Shown: positions 43,299 to 51,966, counted from the stretch's first letter. The stretch is 61,933 nucleotides of DNA from Helicobacteraceae bacterium (GCA_015493495.1 WGDB01000114.1:1-61933), one strand, 5' to 3'. The notes: a model not told the origin generated them from the letters alone. A program made the numbers and translations.

Positions 43299-44084
43299 AT
43301 GATGAGACTTTTTTTAATACTAATGATGAGCATATTACCCCTTCTCGCAAGTATAGGTAAAGTGACCATAATTAAAGGAAATGCTGATATTTTACGTGAT
43401 AGCGGTCAGCTAAAGGTTAAAAAAGGATTGGCGGTAGAAGAGAAAGATCTTCTAAAAACTGCGGTAAAATCCAAAGTACAGATCATCCTAAACGATGACA
43501 CAGTAGTCACTGTTGGTCCACAAAGTGAATACATTTTTGAACATTTTCAGCAAGAGGATGAACCAGAGGTCATGATGGAACTTAAGCGTGGTTTTTTCAA
43601 GACCGTCACGGGGAAGATCGGAAAGATTGCCCCACAACGATTTAAGATTAAGACCAGAGCCGCGACTATCGGTATCAGAGGAACGCAGTTTATGGCTTAT
43701 ATTGCTGAAAATGGTGATGAGCTTATAGGCTGTGTACAGGGACGGATCGTCATCTATACCCGTAAAAACCGCTTTAATGTACCTGCAGGAAAAATGTTGG
43801 AGTACCACAACGGTACTTGGAGCATGCATGATATCAAACTCGACAAGTTCAGACCTGTCTTCATCGGTCTCACCCCACAACGAGCGGAAGGAGCAGAGGG
43901 TGAGATCTTTCTACCTGGATTCCAGGATGTCACTATCTTGCAAGAATTGACACAACAGTCTTTGCAAGATTCACCAACAGCACAACCCACAACACCAAAA
44001 GTACCAACGCTTAATATCGTGCCACCCTTTGCCACAGAGTTTACAGCAGACGACACACCACTGCCACCACCATATAATCCATAA
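43299..44084 (+). CDS. Exported FecR-domain protein (cassette 2)
   Basis: 261 residues with a signal peptide (MMRLFLILMMSILPLLAS) and a FecR domain: VKKGLAVEEKDLLKTAVKSKVQIILND, TVVTVGPQSEY, RGFFKTVTGKIGK and KIKTRAATIGIRGTQF. A Pro/Thr-rich C-terminus (PLPPPYNP) follows, shorter than in copy 1. It starts 6 bp after the barrel gene. FecR-domain exported proteins often accompany CHASE2-domain cyclases, and one follows immediately here. It could be the extracytoplasmic partner of that receptor, which is inference. Confidence 0.9.
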   Translation: MMRLFLILMMSILPLLASIGKVTIIKGNADILRDSGQLKVKKGLAVEEKDLLKTAVKSKVQIILNDDTVVTVGPQSEYIFEHFQQEDEPEVMMELKRGFFKTVTGKIGKIAPQRFKIKTRAATIGIRGTQFMAYIAENGDELIGCVQGRIVIYTRKNRFNVPAGKMLEYHNGTWSMHDIKLDKFRPVFIGLTPQRAEGAEGEIFLPGFQDVTILQELTQQSLQDSPTAQPTTPKVPTLNIVPPFATEFTADDTPLPPPYNP

Positions 44085-44087
44085 CTT

Positions 44088-44106
44088 GAGAGGTCCCGTA
44101 CCTCTC
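44088..44106 (+). terminator. Hairpin after cassette 2
   Basis: GAGAGGT/ACCTCTC with a 5-nt loop, 3 bp after the FecR stop. There is no T-run, so termination would be weak or factor-assisted; some readthrough into the cyclase gene is plausible. Confidence 0.5.
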
Positions 44107-44149
44107 TGCACAGCGTGTACTATCATTAAGTTTATCGTTTAAAGTAAGT

Positions 44150-44155
44150 TATAAT
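44150..44155 (+). promoter_or_regulatory. Putative -10 box upstream of the leader ORF and cyclase
   Basis: TATAAT in AAGTTATAATGCAG, 71 bp upstream of the 23-codon leader ORF. It suggests that the cyclase can be transcribed separately from cassette 2. Confidence 0.5.
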
Positions 44156-44226
44156 GCAGTTGTAGGTTTATAGGAAAAAGCAATGCTTTTATACTTTTTC
44201 TACACTTATAAAAATAGGATATTCAG

Positions 44227-44298
44227 ATGCGAAGACCATTATACTTTTTTGCTAAAAGAGACATACTCTCAATCTTCTGTTTTTTGGTAGACCTATGA
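44227..44298 (+). CDS. Possible 23-residue leader peptide coupled to the cyclase
   Basis: A short ORF, MRRPLYFFAKRDILSIFCFLVDL, is preceded by AGGATATTCAG, a usable Shine-Dalgarno. It ends in an ATGA overlap with the cyclase start codon (44295). The cyclase has no strong Shine-Dalgarno of its own, so translation may depend on ribosomes finishing this ORF. It is too short to judge by composition and could be chance. Confidence 0.4.
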   Translation: MRRPLYFFAKRDILSIFCFLVDL

Positions 44299-46424
44299 AA
44301 AAGTTTTGGCTTCATCTCTTTTCAGCACTGACTATCATCATACTGTTAGGCAGTACCTATCTCTTTTTACCACAGACTTTTCTCTCTATAGACAACCGTT
44401 TTAGAGATTTTCTTTTTATCTTACGTGGACCACTGCCAGCAAGCCCAGATATTGTCATTATTGATATTGATGAAAAAAGTCTGAAAAAAGAAGGTCAATG
44501 GCCTTGGTCACGTAACAAAGTAGCCCAACTCATTCAAAATCTAAGTGATGCAGAAGTGGGTATTATCGGTCTGGACATCGTCTTCTCCGAACCAGACAAA
44601 AGTTCACCACATCGCATTGCAGCACAGCTTCAATGTAATACCAGCGCGGTAGATGATTACGATGCCATCTTAGCCAACACCATTGCAAACACTCCTACTA
44701 TTGGCGGTTATTTCTACACTTTTAGCACACAATACAGTACAAGATCACCACTTATACCTGCCGTCTTCGTTACAAAAGGAAAAAGTGGTCAAGAGTACCT
44801 CATCAACCCCACCAACCTTGTACTCAATATTCCCATAATACAGGATGCATTCTACTCCAGTGGTTTTTTTAACAACACGCCCGATGAAGGAGGAATGATA
44901 CGTCGTGTCCCCCTGTTAATGCGCTATGACATGAGTCTCTATCCCTCACTCTCCCTTGAAATGGTACGGATTTATACAGGTGAAAAACGGGTCATCTTCA
45001 ACAACAAACATAGCGGTATGGAAAGTATCAGCATGGGGACGTTACAAATACCAACAGATCGGTTTGCACGTCTTGTAGTAAACTTCAGAGGCGCTGGTCA
45101 CAGCTATAAATACATCAGTGCTTCCGACATCCTTGATAAAAACTTCAAACCTGAGGATATTGCTGGCAAATTTGTACTAATAGGAACCTCAGCCGTAGGT
45201 CTGGCAGATTTGAGAGCCACACCTTTTGATACTCTTATGCCTGGGGTAGAAGTCCATGCCAGTATTATAGATAATCTTATTAACCAGGATTTCCTCTCTT
45301 TAACTGAAGATCCCGAGACCATTGATCTGCTTTTGATCATAGCCAGTATAATCCTTACCTTTATCATTCTTTACACACTTAATGTCTGGTTCATGATCCC
45401 TATCTTTTTAGGTTTGGTATTTGCCCAATATCTCTTTTTTATGGAGATGCTCTTTACTCATGGAATTGTCTTGAACATTCTCTTTCCCGCTGCCGGTCTT
45501 CTTATCAGTTTTGTTACCGTTTTACTACTCGACTACATCATCAGTCTCCATCAAAAAAGAGAGATCATGGCAGTGTTTGCCAAAAAAGTCTCTAAAAATG
45601 TCATGGATGATCTTATTAAAAATAGCAGTGACACACTCTTAACACCTCGAAATAAAGAGGTTACCGTCTTCTTCTCAGACATACGCTCTTTTACCTCTAT
45701 CTCTGAAAGACTTGCGGATCCCAAACGGGTCATCTTGATGCTCAACACCTACATGACACCTATGGTAGAGAACATCACCAAACACCAGGGTACGGTAGAC
45801 AAGTTTATCGGTGACGCCGTTATGGCCTATTGGAATGCGCCGATAGAGGTGCAAAACCATGCGGACAAAGCCTTACTAAGCGCACTTGAACAACAAAAAA
45901 AGCTTAAAGAACTCAACACTGAACTTTATGAGACCTTTGGTGTTCACATAGCCATCGGTATCGGTATTCATACCGGTATGGTCACCATCGGAGAGATGGG
46001 TTCTGTTGGCCGCTCTGACTATACTATCATCGGAGACAACGTCAACCTCGCTTCTCGTCTGGAAGGACTAAATAAGCTTTACGGTTCATCTATCATTATC
46101 TCCTCTAATACTAAAGATGCACTCCAAGACCAATACCAACTACGTTCACTGGACATCGTCAGGGTTAAAGGCAAAAAGAGTGCGGTAGAGATCTTTGAAG
46201 TCATACTTCCAGATGCAGATATCAGTGATGAGACGCTACAGCGTTATGTACAAGCAGTGACACATTATCGCAACCGTGAAGTAGAGGCCGCTTTGAAACT
46301 TTTCGAAAAGCTGCAACATGATTTTGATTCAACACTCTACACCCTTTATGTTGAACGTTGCCAACAAGCCATAGATAAAGGCGTAGAAAATTTTGATCCA
46401 GTTACTACCATGTACAGTAAATAG
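44295..46424 (+). CDS. CHASE2-domain class III adenylate/guanylate cyclase
   Basis: 709 residues. An N-terminal membrane segment (about 8-26) is followed by an extracytoplasmic CHASE2 sensor (about 35-340; VIIDIDEKSLKKEGQWPWSR, GLDIVFSEPD, FVLIGTSAVGLADLRATPF). About three transmembrane helices (about 350-420) lead to a cytoplasmic class III cyclase domain (about 450-640). Metal-binding aspartates appear in VFFSDIRSFT and FIGDAVMAYW; IIGDNVNLASRLEG carries the substrate/transition-state region. Active-site residues look intact. It would convert an envelope signal into cAMP or cGMP. Possible local partners are the two FecR proteins outside and the cNMP-binding polyferredoxin inside. Confidence 0.95.
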   Translation: MKKFWLHLFSALTIIILLGSTYLFLPQTFLSIDNRFRDFLFILRGPLPASPDIVIIDIDEKSLKKEGQWPWSRNKVAQLIQNLSDAEVGIIGLDIVFSEPDKSSPHRIAAQLQCNTSAVDDYDAILANTIANTPTIGGYFYTFSTQYSTRSPLIPAVFVTKGKSGQEYLINPTNLVLNIPIIQDAFYSSGFFNNTPDEGGMIRRVPLLMRYDMSLYPSLSLEMVRIYTGEKRVIFNNKHSGMESISMGTLQIPTDRFARLVVNFRGAGHSYKYISASDILDKNFKPEDIAGKFVLIGTSAVGLADLRATPFDTLMPGVEVHASIIDNLINQDFLSLTEDPETIDLLLIIASIILTFIILYTLNVWFMIPIFLGLVFAQYLFFMEMLFTHGIVLNILFPAAGLLISFVTVLLLDYIISLHQKREIMAVFAKKVSKNVMDDLIKNSSDTLLTPRNKEVTVFFSDIRSFTSISERLADPKRVILMLNTYMTPMVENITKHQGTVDKFIGDAVMAYWNAPIEVQNHADKALLSALEQQKKLKELNTELYETFGVHIAIGIGIHTGMVTIGEMGSVGRSDYTIIGDNVNLASRLEGLNKLYGSSIIISSNTKDALQDQYQLRSLDIVRVKGKKSAVEIFEVILPDADISDETLQRYVQAVTHYRNREVEAALKLFEKLQHDFDSTLYTLYVERCQQAIDKGVENFDPVTTMYSK

Positions 46425-46441
46425 TGCTGAGGATATTTTGC

Positions 46442-46447
46442 TATAAT
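46442..46447 (+). promoter_or_regulatory. Putative -10 box upstream of yaaA
   Basis: TATAAT (GCTATAATTCGC) about 18 bp upstream of the ATG, implying a very short 5' untranslated region. Confidence 0.45.
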
Positions 46448-46464
46448 TCGCAAAAAGAGACTTG

Positions 46465-47196
46465 ATGCTATACACACTATTTTCACCCTCTGAAGGTAAA
46501 CAGACCGGGGGAGAGCTTCTGCCAGAAAGCCAGATCCTTTTTGGATACGAACCCAGAGAGAGCATACTCAAGAGCTATAATGAGATTGTAAACTCTGGAG
46601 ATATGGATGCGGTTAAAAAACTATTCGGCATCAAAAAAGAGTCTGACATCCTTCCCTACATCGAAGACCTTTATACAGCACCTAAGATGCCCGCTATTGC
46701 ACGTTACAGTGGTGTTGCCTTCGGCTACTTAGAGTATGAGACCCTAACTAAAGAGGCTCAGCTATACCTAAAAGAGCAGGTCATTATTTTCTCTAATCTC
46801 TATGGCCCGATCTTAGCCGGAGATCCCATAACCAACTACAAAGTCAAACAGGGGAATAGCATCGGAGATATCACTCCTGAGAAATTTTACAAAGAGCGTT
46901 TCAGTTATCAACTCGACCTCCAGTTAATGGACCATGAGATCTTGGACCTGCGTGCAGGGTACTATGACAAGTTTTACAAAACCAAACAAGAGTACACCAC
47001 TTTGAAGTTTTTAAAAGGGGGAAAAAGTGTAAGCCATTGGGCTAAAGCCTACAGAGGTTTAGTCTTACGTGAACTGGCCAAACATCAGGTCCACTCTTTA
47101 GAAGTGTTTATGGCACTTGAGATCGAAACCCTAAAAGTAGAAGAGATCAAAACGACCAAAAACAAAAAAGAGATCGTCTACTCTATTTTAGACTAG
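46465..47196 (+). CDS. yaaA: YaaA family (UPF0246) peroxide-stress-type protein
   Basis: 243 residues from the ATG at 46465; the track start is a TTG one codon earlier. Family features are the N-terminal LFSPSEGKQTGG, the RYSGVAFGYLEYETL segment, and IFSNLYGPILAGDPITNYKVKQG. E. coli YaaA binds DNA and limits hydroxyl-radical damage by lowering free iron; whether that applies here is taken from family knowledge. The C-terminal third is basic. It follows the cyclase by 40 bp with its own -10 box and is convergent with the phospholipase gene. Confidence 0.85.
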   Translation: MLYTLFSPSEGKQTGGELLPESQILFGYEPRESILKSYNEIVNSGDMDAVKKLFGIKKESDILPYIEDLYTAPKMPAIARYSGVAFGYLEYETLTKEAQLYLKEQVIIFSNLYGPILAGDPITNYKVKQGNSIGDITPEKFYKERFSYQLDLQLMDHEILDLRAGYYDKFYKTKQEYTTLKFLKGGKSVSHWAKAYRGLVLRELAKHQVHSLEVFMALEIETLKVEEIKTTKNKKEIVYSILD

Positions 47197-47347
47197 TTTT
47201 TATGTTTTGCATTGTGCGAACCGCTCCATTCTATGGAGAGCAATTTTGCGATCGATATAGCGGGTAAAGCTGTCCAAACACCGCTTCTAAGACAGAAAAA
47301 ATGTATTTGTCGTATTTTCGATCCAAAAAACTTTCAATGCTAATGCT

Positions 47348-48514
47348 TTATCTAGAGATGCTTAAACCAAAGCCCACTTGGTTGACTTTTTGATCGTAGT
47401 CTATAAGGCTCTGCCCATAACCTCCAACATTGCCATCAGTGTCGATACCACTGAAAGCTTGCAAGTAGAAAAAGACATTATCACTGATCGGAACAGGATA
47501 ACTCATCTCAAGCTCACCAGTCAAATGTCCCTTGCTAAAACTAGGACGCAGCGTAAGACGAGCCAAAAGTCTTTTATTGATATAACCTAGTTCTACAGAA
47601 CCAGGACCATAATAGTCAACTATATCTGGGTTGTCATCTGTTAGAAGAGGTTCCCCAAACTTATACCAAGCATCAATTTCAGTAAAAAAATTCTTCCACT
47701 GAAAATAGGCTCTGGCATAAATACGATTCCAAGAACGTGACCGTGAACCAGCAATTGGCCCCTTAGGACGTGTACGATTACCATCCGTTACTGGCTGTCC
47801 GTTAGAAGAGTGTTTATAACCAAAAGCCACCCCTTTCAAACCAATACTGTCCAATTTATGAAAAAAAGGAATAGTCACAAAAAGTTCTGGTTTATAGTTG
47901 GTCTCTCTAAAGGGTGCAGAGTCTATAAAAATCTGCCAGTAAGAGGTCTGGGTATAGGCCCCTGTCCACATCTGTCCAAAGCCAAACCAGTTGGTCATAT
48001 AATCTGCTCTTAGAGAGATCTGATACTTTGCTTCCGTATGGATATATGCAACACCATCTGGATTGGTACCACCATCTTCATATTTTGATTCACCTTTAGG
48101 GATCCTATCCGTATAAGAGACAACCGCGTAGTTTGGATAATACGCACGTAGACCAAAGTTACCATTAGCCAATTCTACTAAAGTGCTTGTGGATTCTTGA
48201 TCATCAAGTGGATCAAGGTTGCGGTATATCGTCTCATATACCTGCTTTTTTTTACTATTATTAAGTTCCCATTCCGCTGCTTTTTTATACCAATAAACCG
48301 CAGTCTGTGTCTCCAGTTCTGTAGCTTTTCCATGTTCACACATCCAACCCAATTTGTAAGCAGCTTCAGACTTTTGGTTTTCATTTGCTGATTTAAGATA
48401 ATACGGGTACGCTTTTTTATACTCTTTGTTTTGAAAATATGCTTCAGCTTCATTAAGATAATCGTCTGCATAAAGTGCTGTAAAAATAGAGATAAGTAAC
48501 AATAAGCGCAACAT
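47348..48514 (-). CDS. pldA: Outer-membrane phospholipase A (OMPLA) with N-terminal Sel1/TPR repeats
   Basis: 388 residues from the ATG at 48514 (AAAGG upstream), which gives the signal peptide MLRLLLLISIFTALYA; the longer track start is not needed. Residues about 20-90 are Sel1/TPR-like helices (YFQNKEYKKAYPYYLKSANEN, AAYKLGWMCEHG, AVYWYKKAAEW). The remainder is an OMPLA barrel with catalytic His and Ser in GYKHSSNGQ and the conserved Asn region SRSWNRIY. OMPLA hydrolyses phospholipids that reach the outer leaflet. The repeat domain before the barrel is absent from classical OMPLA and may mediate interactions in the periplasm. Confidence 0.9.
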   Translation of the reverse strand: MLRLLLLISIFTALYADDYLNEAEAYFQNKEYKKAYPYYLKSANENQKSEAAYKLGWMCEHGKATELETQTAVYWYKKAAEWELNNSKKKQVYETIYRNLDPLDDQESTSTLVELANGNFGLRAYYPNYAVVSYTDRIPKGESKYEDGGTNPDGVAYIHTEAKYQISLRADYMTNWFGFGQMWTGAYTQTSYWQIFIDSAPFRETNYKPELFVTIPFFHKLDSIGLKGVAFGYKHSSNGQPVTDGNRTRPKGPIAGSRSRSWNRIYARAYFQWKNFFTEIDAWYKFGEPLLTDDNPDIVDYYGPGSVELGYINKRLLARLTLRPSFSKGHLTGELEMSYPVPISDNVFFYLQAFSGIDTDGNVGGYGQSLIDYDQKVNQVGFGLSISR

Positions 48515-48551
48515 CAATATACCTTTGGTAGAAAAACAATATAATGCGGCC

Positions 48552-48559
48552 ATTATAAT
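48552..48559. promoter_or_regulatory. Overlapping divergent -10 boxes (pldA / thioredoxin)
   Basis: ATTATAAT contains TATAAT on the plus strand (48554-48559) and on the minus strand (48552-48557). They are about 28 bp from the thioredoxin ATG and 38 bp from the pldA ATG, so the two promoters would compete for the same site. Confidence 0.5.
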
Positions 48560-48586
48560 ACAAATCCACTAAAACTAGGAAGATAC

Positions 48587-48904
48587 ATGGACATCGAAAC
48601 GATAGAAAATAGACTCAAGTCTGAGCTGGCAGTTGGACTCTATTTTAGTGCACCAACTTGTAATGTTTGTCATGCGCTTAAGCCCAAACTTCTCACAGCT
48701 TTTGAAGCTAACTTCTCACAGCTCTCTATCATCAGTATTGATATTTCAGAGACTCCTGAGATCGCCTCACACTTTGGTGTCTTTGCCATTCCAACACTTT
48801 TGGTCTACCTTGATGGTAAAGAGTTTTTACGTAAAAGCCGTCATATGAGTGTAGATCAGGTAGTAGAAGAGATCAAACGCCCTTACGACATTATGATCTC
48901 TTAA
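48587..48904 (+). CDS. Thioredoxin-fold protein with a CNVC active site
   Basis: 105 residues, cytoplasmic (no signal peptide), with a thioredoxin fold. The active site is TCNVCHALKPK, a CXXC with an Asn-Val dipeptide rather than the usual Gly-Pro, and the cis-proline loop FAIPTLLVY is intact. It is probably a thiol-disulfide reductase with a redox potential different from canonical thioredoxin. It is divergent from pldA and convergent with the TrmH-family gene. The substrate is unknown. Confidence 0.88.
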   Translation: MDIETIENRLKSELAVGLYFSAPTCNVCHALKPKLLTAFEANFSQLSIISIDISETPEIASHFGVFAIPTLLVYLDGKEFLRKSRHMSVDQVVEEIKRPYDIMIS

Positions 48905-48926
48905 CGGGTATCTCTAAAGATTGAAG

Positions 48927-49685
48927 TTATTTAATAAATGCAAGTAGTGCTGCTGTCACTGCGACATTAAGTGACTCTACCCCGCGTTGCATTGGTATGG
49001 CTAGAGATTTGTTACAAAGTCTAGAGACAGTAGGTGAGACACCCTCACTCTCATTACCTAGGACAAAGATCACCCTCTTACCTGTTTTTACACTGTATAT
49101 ATCATCACTGGCGTGCGAGGATAGGGCATATATCTCACTGGTGTCACCCAGTTTGGCCAAAGGACCTTCTAGAGTCTTACAGTAGAAAATAGGGATTTTA
49201 AAGAGCGTTCCGGCACTCGCTTTGATTACCAAAGGAGAGATCTTGGCACTGCTGTTGGTAGGAAGTAGAATACCATCGATATCTCCAGCCGCAGCAGAAC
49301 GGACGATCATCCCAAGGTTCTGAGGATTCTGAACACCGTCTAAAGCCAAAATACGAAAACTGTCACCTACCGTCTCCTCTAACTTGTCACTTTTTTGATA
49401 GTTAGGGGCGATAATATCTATTGCAACGCCTTGGTCTTGTTTGGCATTTTTAGAGATGCGAGAAAGCTGCTCTTTAGAATGCATCTTGATCTCTACCCCT
49501 CTATGCTCAGCCAGGGCTTTGATATCTAAAATAACACCCTCGTCGCGGTTGCTGCTCGCTAAGTGGAGTTTATGGATCTCAATCTGGTCATCTTCTAATA
49601 TCTCTGTAACAACATTACGCCCATAAAGGGTAATAATACTGTCAAAAAAGGCTTTTTTTTCTAAATACTCTTTCGAATCTTGCAT
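48927..49685 (-). CDS. TrmH/SpoU family RNA 2'-O-ribose methyltransferase (RlmB-like)
   Basis: 252-residue SPOUT-class methyltransferase using S-adenosylmethionine. A substrate-binding N-terminal domain (about 1-90) precedes the knotted SpoU domain. Motifs are DGVQNPQNLGMIVRSA (motif 1), VIFVLGNESEGVSPTV (motif 2) and IPMQRGVESLNVAVTAALLAF (motif 3). The layout fits the 23S rRNA Gm2251 enzyme RlmB, but TrmH-family paralogues are hard to separate by eye, so I leave the symbol blank. Confidence 0.9.
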   Translation of the reverse strand: MQDSKEYLEKKAFFDSIITLYGRNVVTEILEDDQIEIHKLHLASSNRDEGVILDIKALAEHRGVEIKMHSKEQLSRISKNAKQDQGVAIDIIAPNYQKSDKLEETVGDSFRILALDGVQNPQNLGMIVRSAAAGDIDGILLPTNSSAKISPLVIKASAGTLFKIPIFYCKTLEGPLAKLGDTSEIYALSSHASDDIYSVKTGKRVIFVLGNESEGVSPTVSRLCNKSLAIPMQRGVESLNVAVTAALLAFIK

Positions 49686-49803
49686 AAATCTACTTCATTT
49701 TTGGATTTCACATTATATCCATATTCTTTTGCTTACTACATTTTCATACTTGTACAAAGCCCAAAGAGAGTTTAGTAAAGTGGATAATGCGCCAATATTG
49801 AAT

Positions 49804-50751
49804 CTAAAAATCTAAACTAAAACCTATACTTAAATTGAGTCCCTCTAAACCATCACCTTTAGAGATACTGGGTTCTATAAAATAACGGTAAATATAGGCA
49901 CTTTTTTCCGGTGTGTTCCAATAAAAACCGAGTCCTGCCGTTCCATAAGCACTGATCTGTGCAACATCTGCCAGATCACCCCAAACATAGTTACCTTTAA
50001 AATAGGGCTCTAACGTAAAACTCATCTCCTCATATTGATAAAGGGGATTGCTCTCATAACCACATATGACAGAGAAAACTGAGGTTTGTGAAGTCAGTGA
50101 AAGCACATCACTCACAACACCCTCAACGACCTCTGGGACCTTAAACTCATTTAACGTATGATAGAGCTTGTAGTTTGATTTTAGAAAGATTTTATGTTTA
50201 TGTATCGTCCGACGATAGACATACTCTGCAAAGAGTTTGTACGAGAAGTTGTCTCTTGCACTTTTATCAAAAAAGCCACTGATATCGTCTTCACTCAGCC
50301 CATCACCTGTTCTTGTACTTACGCCCAAACGAGAGTAGATGATCTCTCCGCCAAAAAGTATCGCTGAATGTGTCCCTAGTTTATGCCTAATCCCTAATCC
50401 TACCCCACCAATATAAGACTGCAGTTGATTATTAATATTCAAAAACGTCCCGTTCACATCAATATCACGGTCATTACGAGTGTCACTGTATCCCATATCA
50501 AAGGTCAAAAAAATGTTACTGTTGTCTGTCAATGGATCAAAGTGATACTGCAAGGGTAAATTGTACATTCGCATTTGTGTACCTGTCTTGGTAAAATTAT
50601 AGACACCCGAACTCAACCCATCTTGCGAGGTAAAGACGATTACAGTATTGGCAGCAGCCAAGTATTGCTCAAGGGCCAGTCCATCTAAGGTACTTTGCGC
50701 TTCAAGCGTGTTAAAGAGCAACATCCATAAAAGTACAATACGTCTCATCAT
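49804..50751 (-). CDS. Outer-membrane beta-barrel protein of unknown function
   Basis: 315 residues with a signal peptide (MMRRIVLLWMLLFNTLEAQ). The mature part has the alternating hydrophobic/polar pattern of barrel strands and ends in SIGFSLDF, a typical C-terminal aromatic strand. The strand layout is compatible with a solitary autotransporter-type or porin-like barrel; I cannot place it in a named family with confidence. It is downstream of nhaA on the same strand (30-bp gap), so the two may be cotranscribed. Confidence 0.75.
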   Translation of the reverse strand: MMRRIVLLWMLLFNTLEAQSTLDGLALEQYLAAANTVIVFTSQDGLSSGVYNFTKTGTQMRMYNLPLQYHFDPLTDNSNIFLTFDMGYSDTRNDRDIDVNGTFLNINNQLQSYIGGVGLGIRHKLGTHSAILFGGEIIYSRLGVSTRTGDGLSEDDISGFFDKSARDNFSYKLFAEYVYRRTIHKHKIFLKSNYKLYHTLNEFKVPEVVEGVVSDVLSLTSQTSVFSVICGYESNPLYQYEEMSFTLEPYFKGNYVWGDLADVAQISAYGTAGLGFYWNTPEKSAYIYRYFIEPSISKGDGLEGLNLSIGFSLDF

Positions 50752-50781
50752 CTAAAAAAAGGTCCCCTTTCCAAATCTACT

Positions 50782-51966
50782 TTAGTGCTTCTCTATCGAT
50801 TTGGAGAGTTGCCATTTCAGTATAAAGAAACCAGTTATCCCTGAAAGTAGTGATCCTAACAAGATACCGATCCTCTCATCCGTCATATTGATACAGGCAT
50901 CTCCACTACACTCAAACGCCAAGGAACCTATAAAAAGGCTCATTGTAAAGCCTATTCCCCCTAACACAGAGATACCAAAAAGGTGTCCATAGTGCAAAGC
51001 ATCAGGCAGTTTTCCAAGCTTTAGTACAATCGCTAAGAGACTAAAACTAAAAATTCCCACCTGTTTACCAACAAAGAGTCCCAGTGTAATCCCTATGGTG
51101 ATGTTGTCTAAAAAATCTTTACTGCTGACACCGCTAAAGTTCACCCCAGTGTTAACAAAAGCGAAGAGGGGTAAAATCACATAGTTTACAGGGGCATGCA
51201 GAGACTCTTCAAGTTCATGAAAACTCTTGCCATTATTACGAAGAGGGATCAAAAGACCTACTATGACCCCAGCGATCGTTGCATGAACTCCTGATTTCAA
51301 AACCGCTGCCCAAACTATGATACCTATTAAAATATAAGCTGTATTATTGGTCACACCACGCCAATTCATTAGCATCAAAACAGCTATAAAAAATGCAGAG
51401 ACCGCCAATGCAGTGACAGAGACCCCATGCCCAAAAAAAAGCGCGATCACAATGATCGCACCCAGATCATCGATGATCGCCAATGCTAATAAAAAGATCT
51501 TCAGCTCGGCAGGTACACGCTTACCCAAGAGCGAAAGTATCCCCAGGGCAAAAGCGATATCGGTCGCCATAGGAATGGCCCAGCCTTGCATGCCTATAGG
51601 GTCACCCCAGTTAAATACACTATAAACCAATGCCGGAACAAGCATCCCTCCAATAGCAGCAAAGGCAGGAACCACCACTTTAGAGATATGACTTAAACTC
51701 CCATCAAGAACTTCACGCTTGATCTCAAGGCCCACCATAAAAAAGAAGACTGCCATCAGACCATCGTTGACCCATAGTAATAGTGGTTTGGCAATAACAA
51801 ATTCATGGATGCTGATCACAACCGGGATATTCAATAGATCTTTATAAAGAGGGGATAAAGGACTGTTAGAGAGTACCATCGCAAGTATAGTGGCACTGAT
51901 CAATAGCACACCCACTGCGGATTCTGTTTTAAAAAATTTGAGTAAAGATTTTGTTAATACCAACAT
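50782..51966 (-). CDS. nhaA: Na+/H+ antiporter NhaA
   Basis: 394-residue inner-membrane antiporter that exports Na+ in exchange for protons. The ion-binding aspartate pair is present in LALAIIDDLGAIIVIALFF, and the WVNDGLMAVFFFMVGLEIKRE and AIPMATDIAFALGIL segments are diagnostic. About 12 hydrophobic segments are visible. Its presence suits a marine or otherwise Na+-exposed organism. Confidence 0.97.
   Translation of the reverse strand: MLVLTKSLLKFFKTESAVGVLLISATILAMVLSNSPLSPLYKDLLNIPVVISIHEFVIAKPLLLWVNDGLMAVFFFMVGLEIKREVLDGSLSHISKVVVPAFAAIGGMLVPALVYSVFNWGDPIGMQGWAIPMATDIAFALGILSLLGKRVPAELKIFLLALAIIDDLGAIIVIALFFGHGVSVTALAVSAFFIAVLMLMNWRGVTNNTAYILIGIIVWAAVLKSGVHATIAGVIVGLLIPLRNNGKSFHELEESLHAPVNYVILPLFAFVNTGVNFSGVSSKDFLDNITIGITLGLFVGKQVGIFSFSLLAIVLKLGKLPDALHYGHLFGISVLGGIGFTMSLFIGSLAFECSGDACINMTDERIGILLGSLLSGITGFFILKWQLSKSIEKH

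Noticed and set aside
47197-47347. Noncoding RNA in the yaaA-pldA convergent spacer
   Set aside because: Only short stems (CTCCAT/ATGGAG and CTGTC/GACAG) are seen and no promoter or clear terminator, so no call was made.
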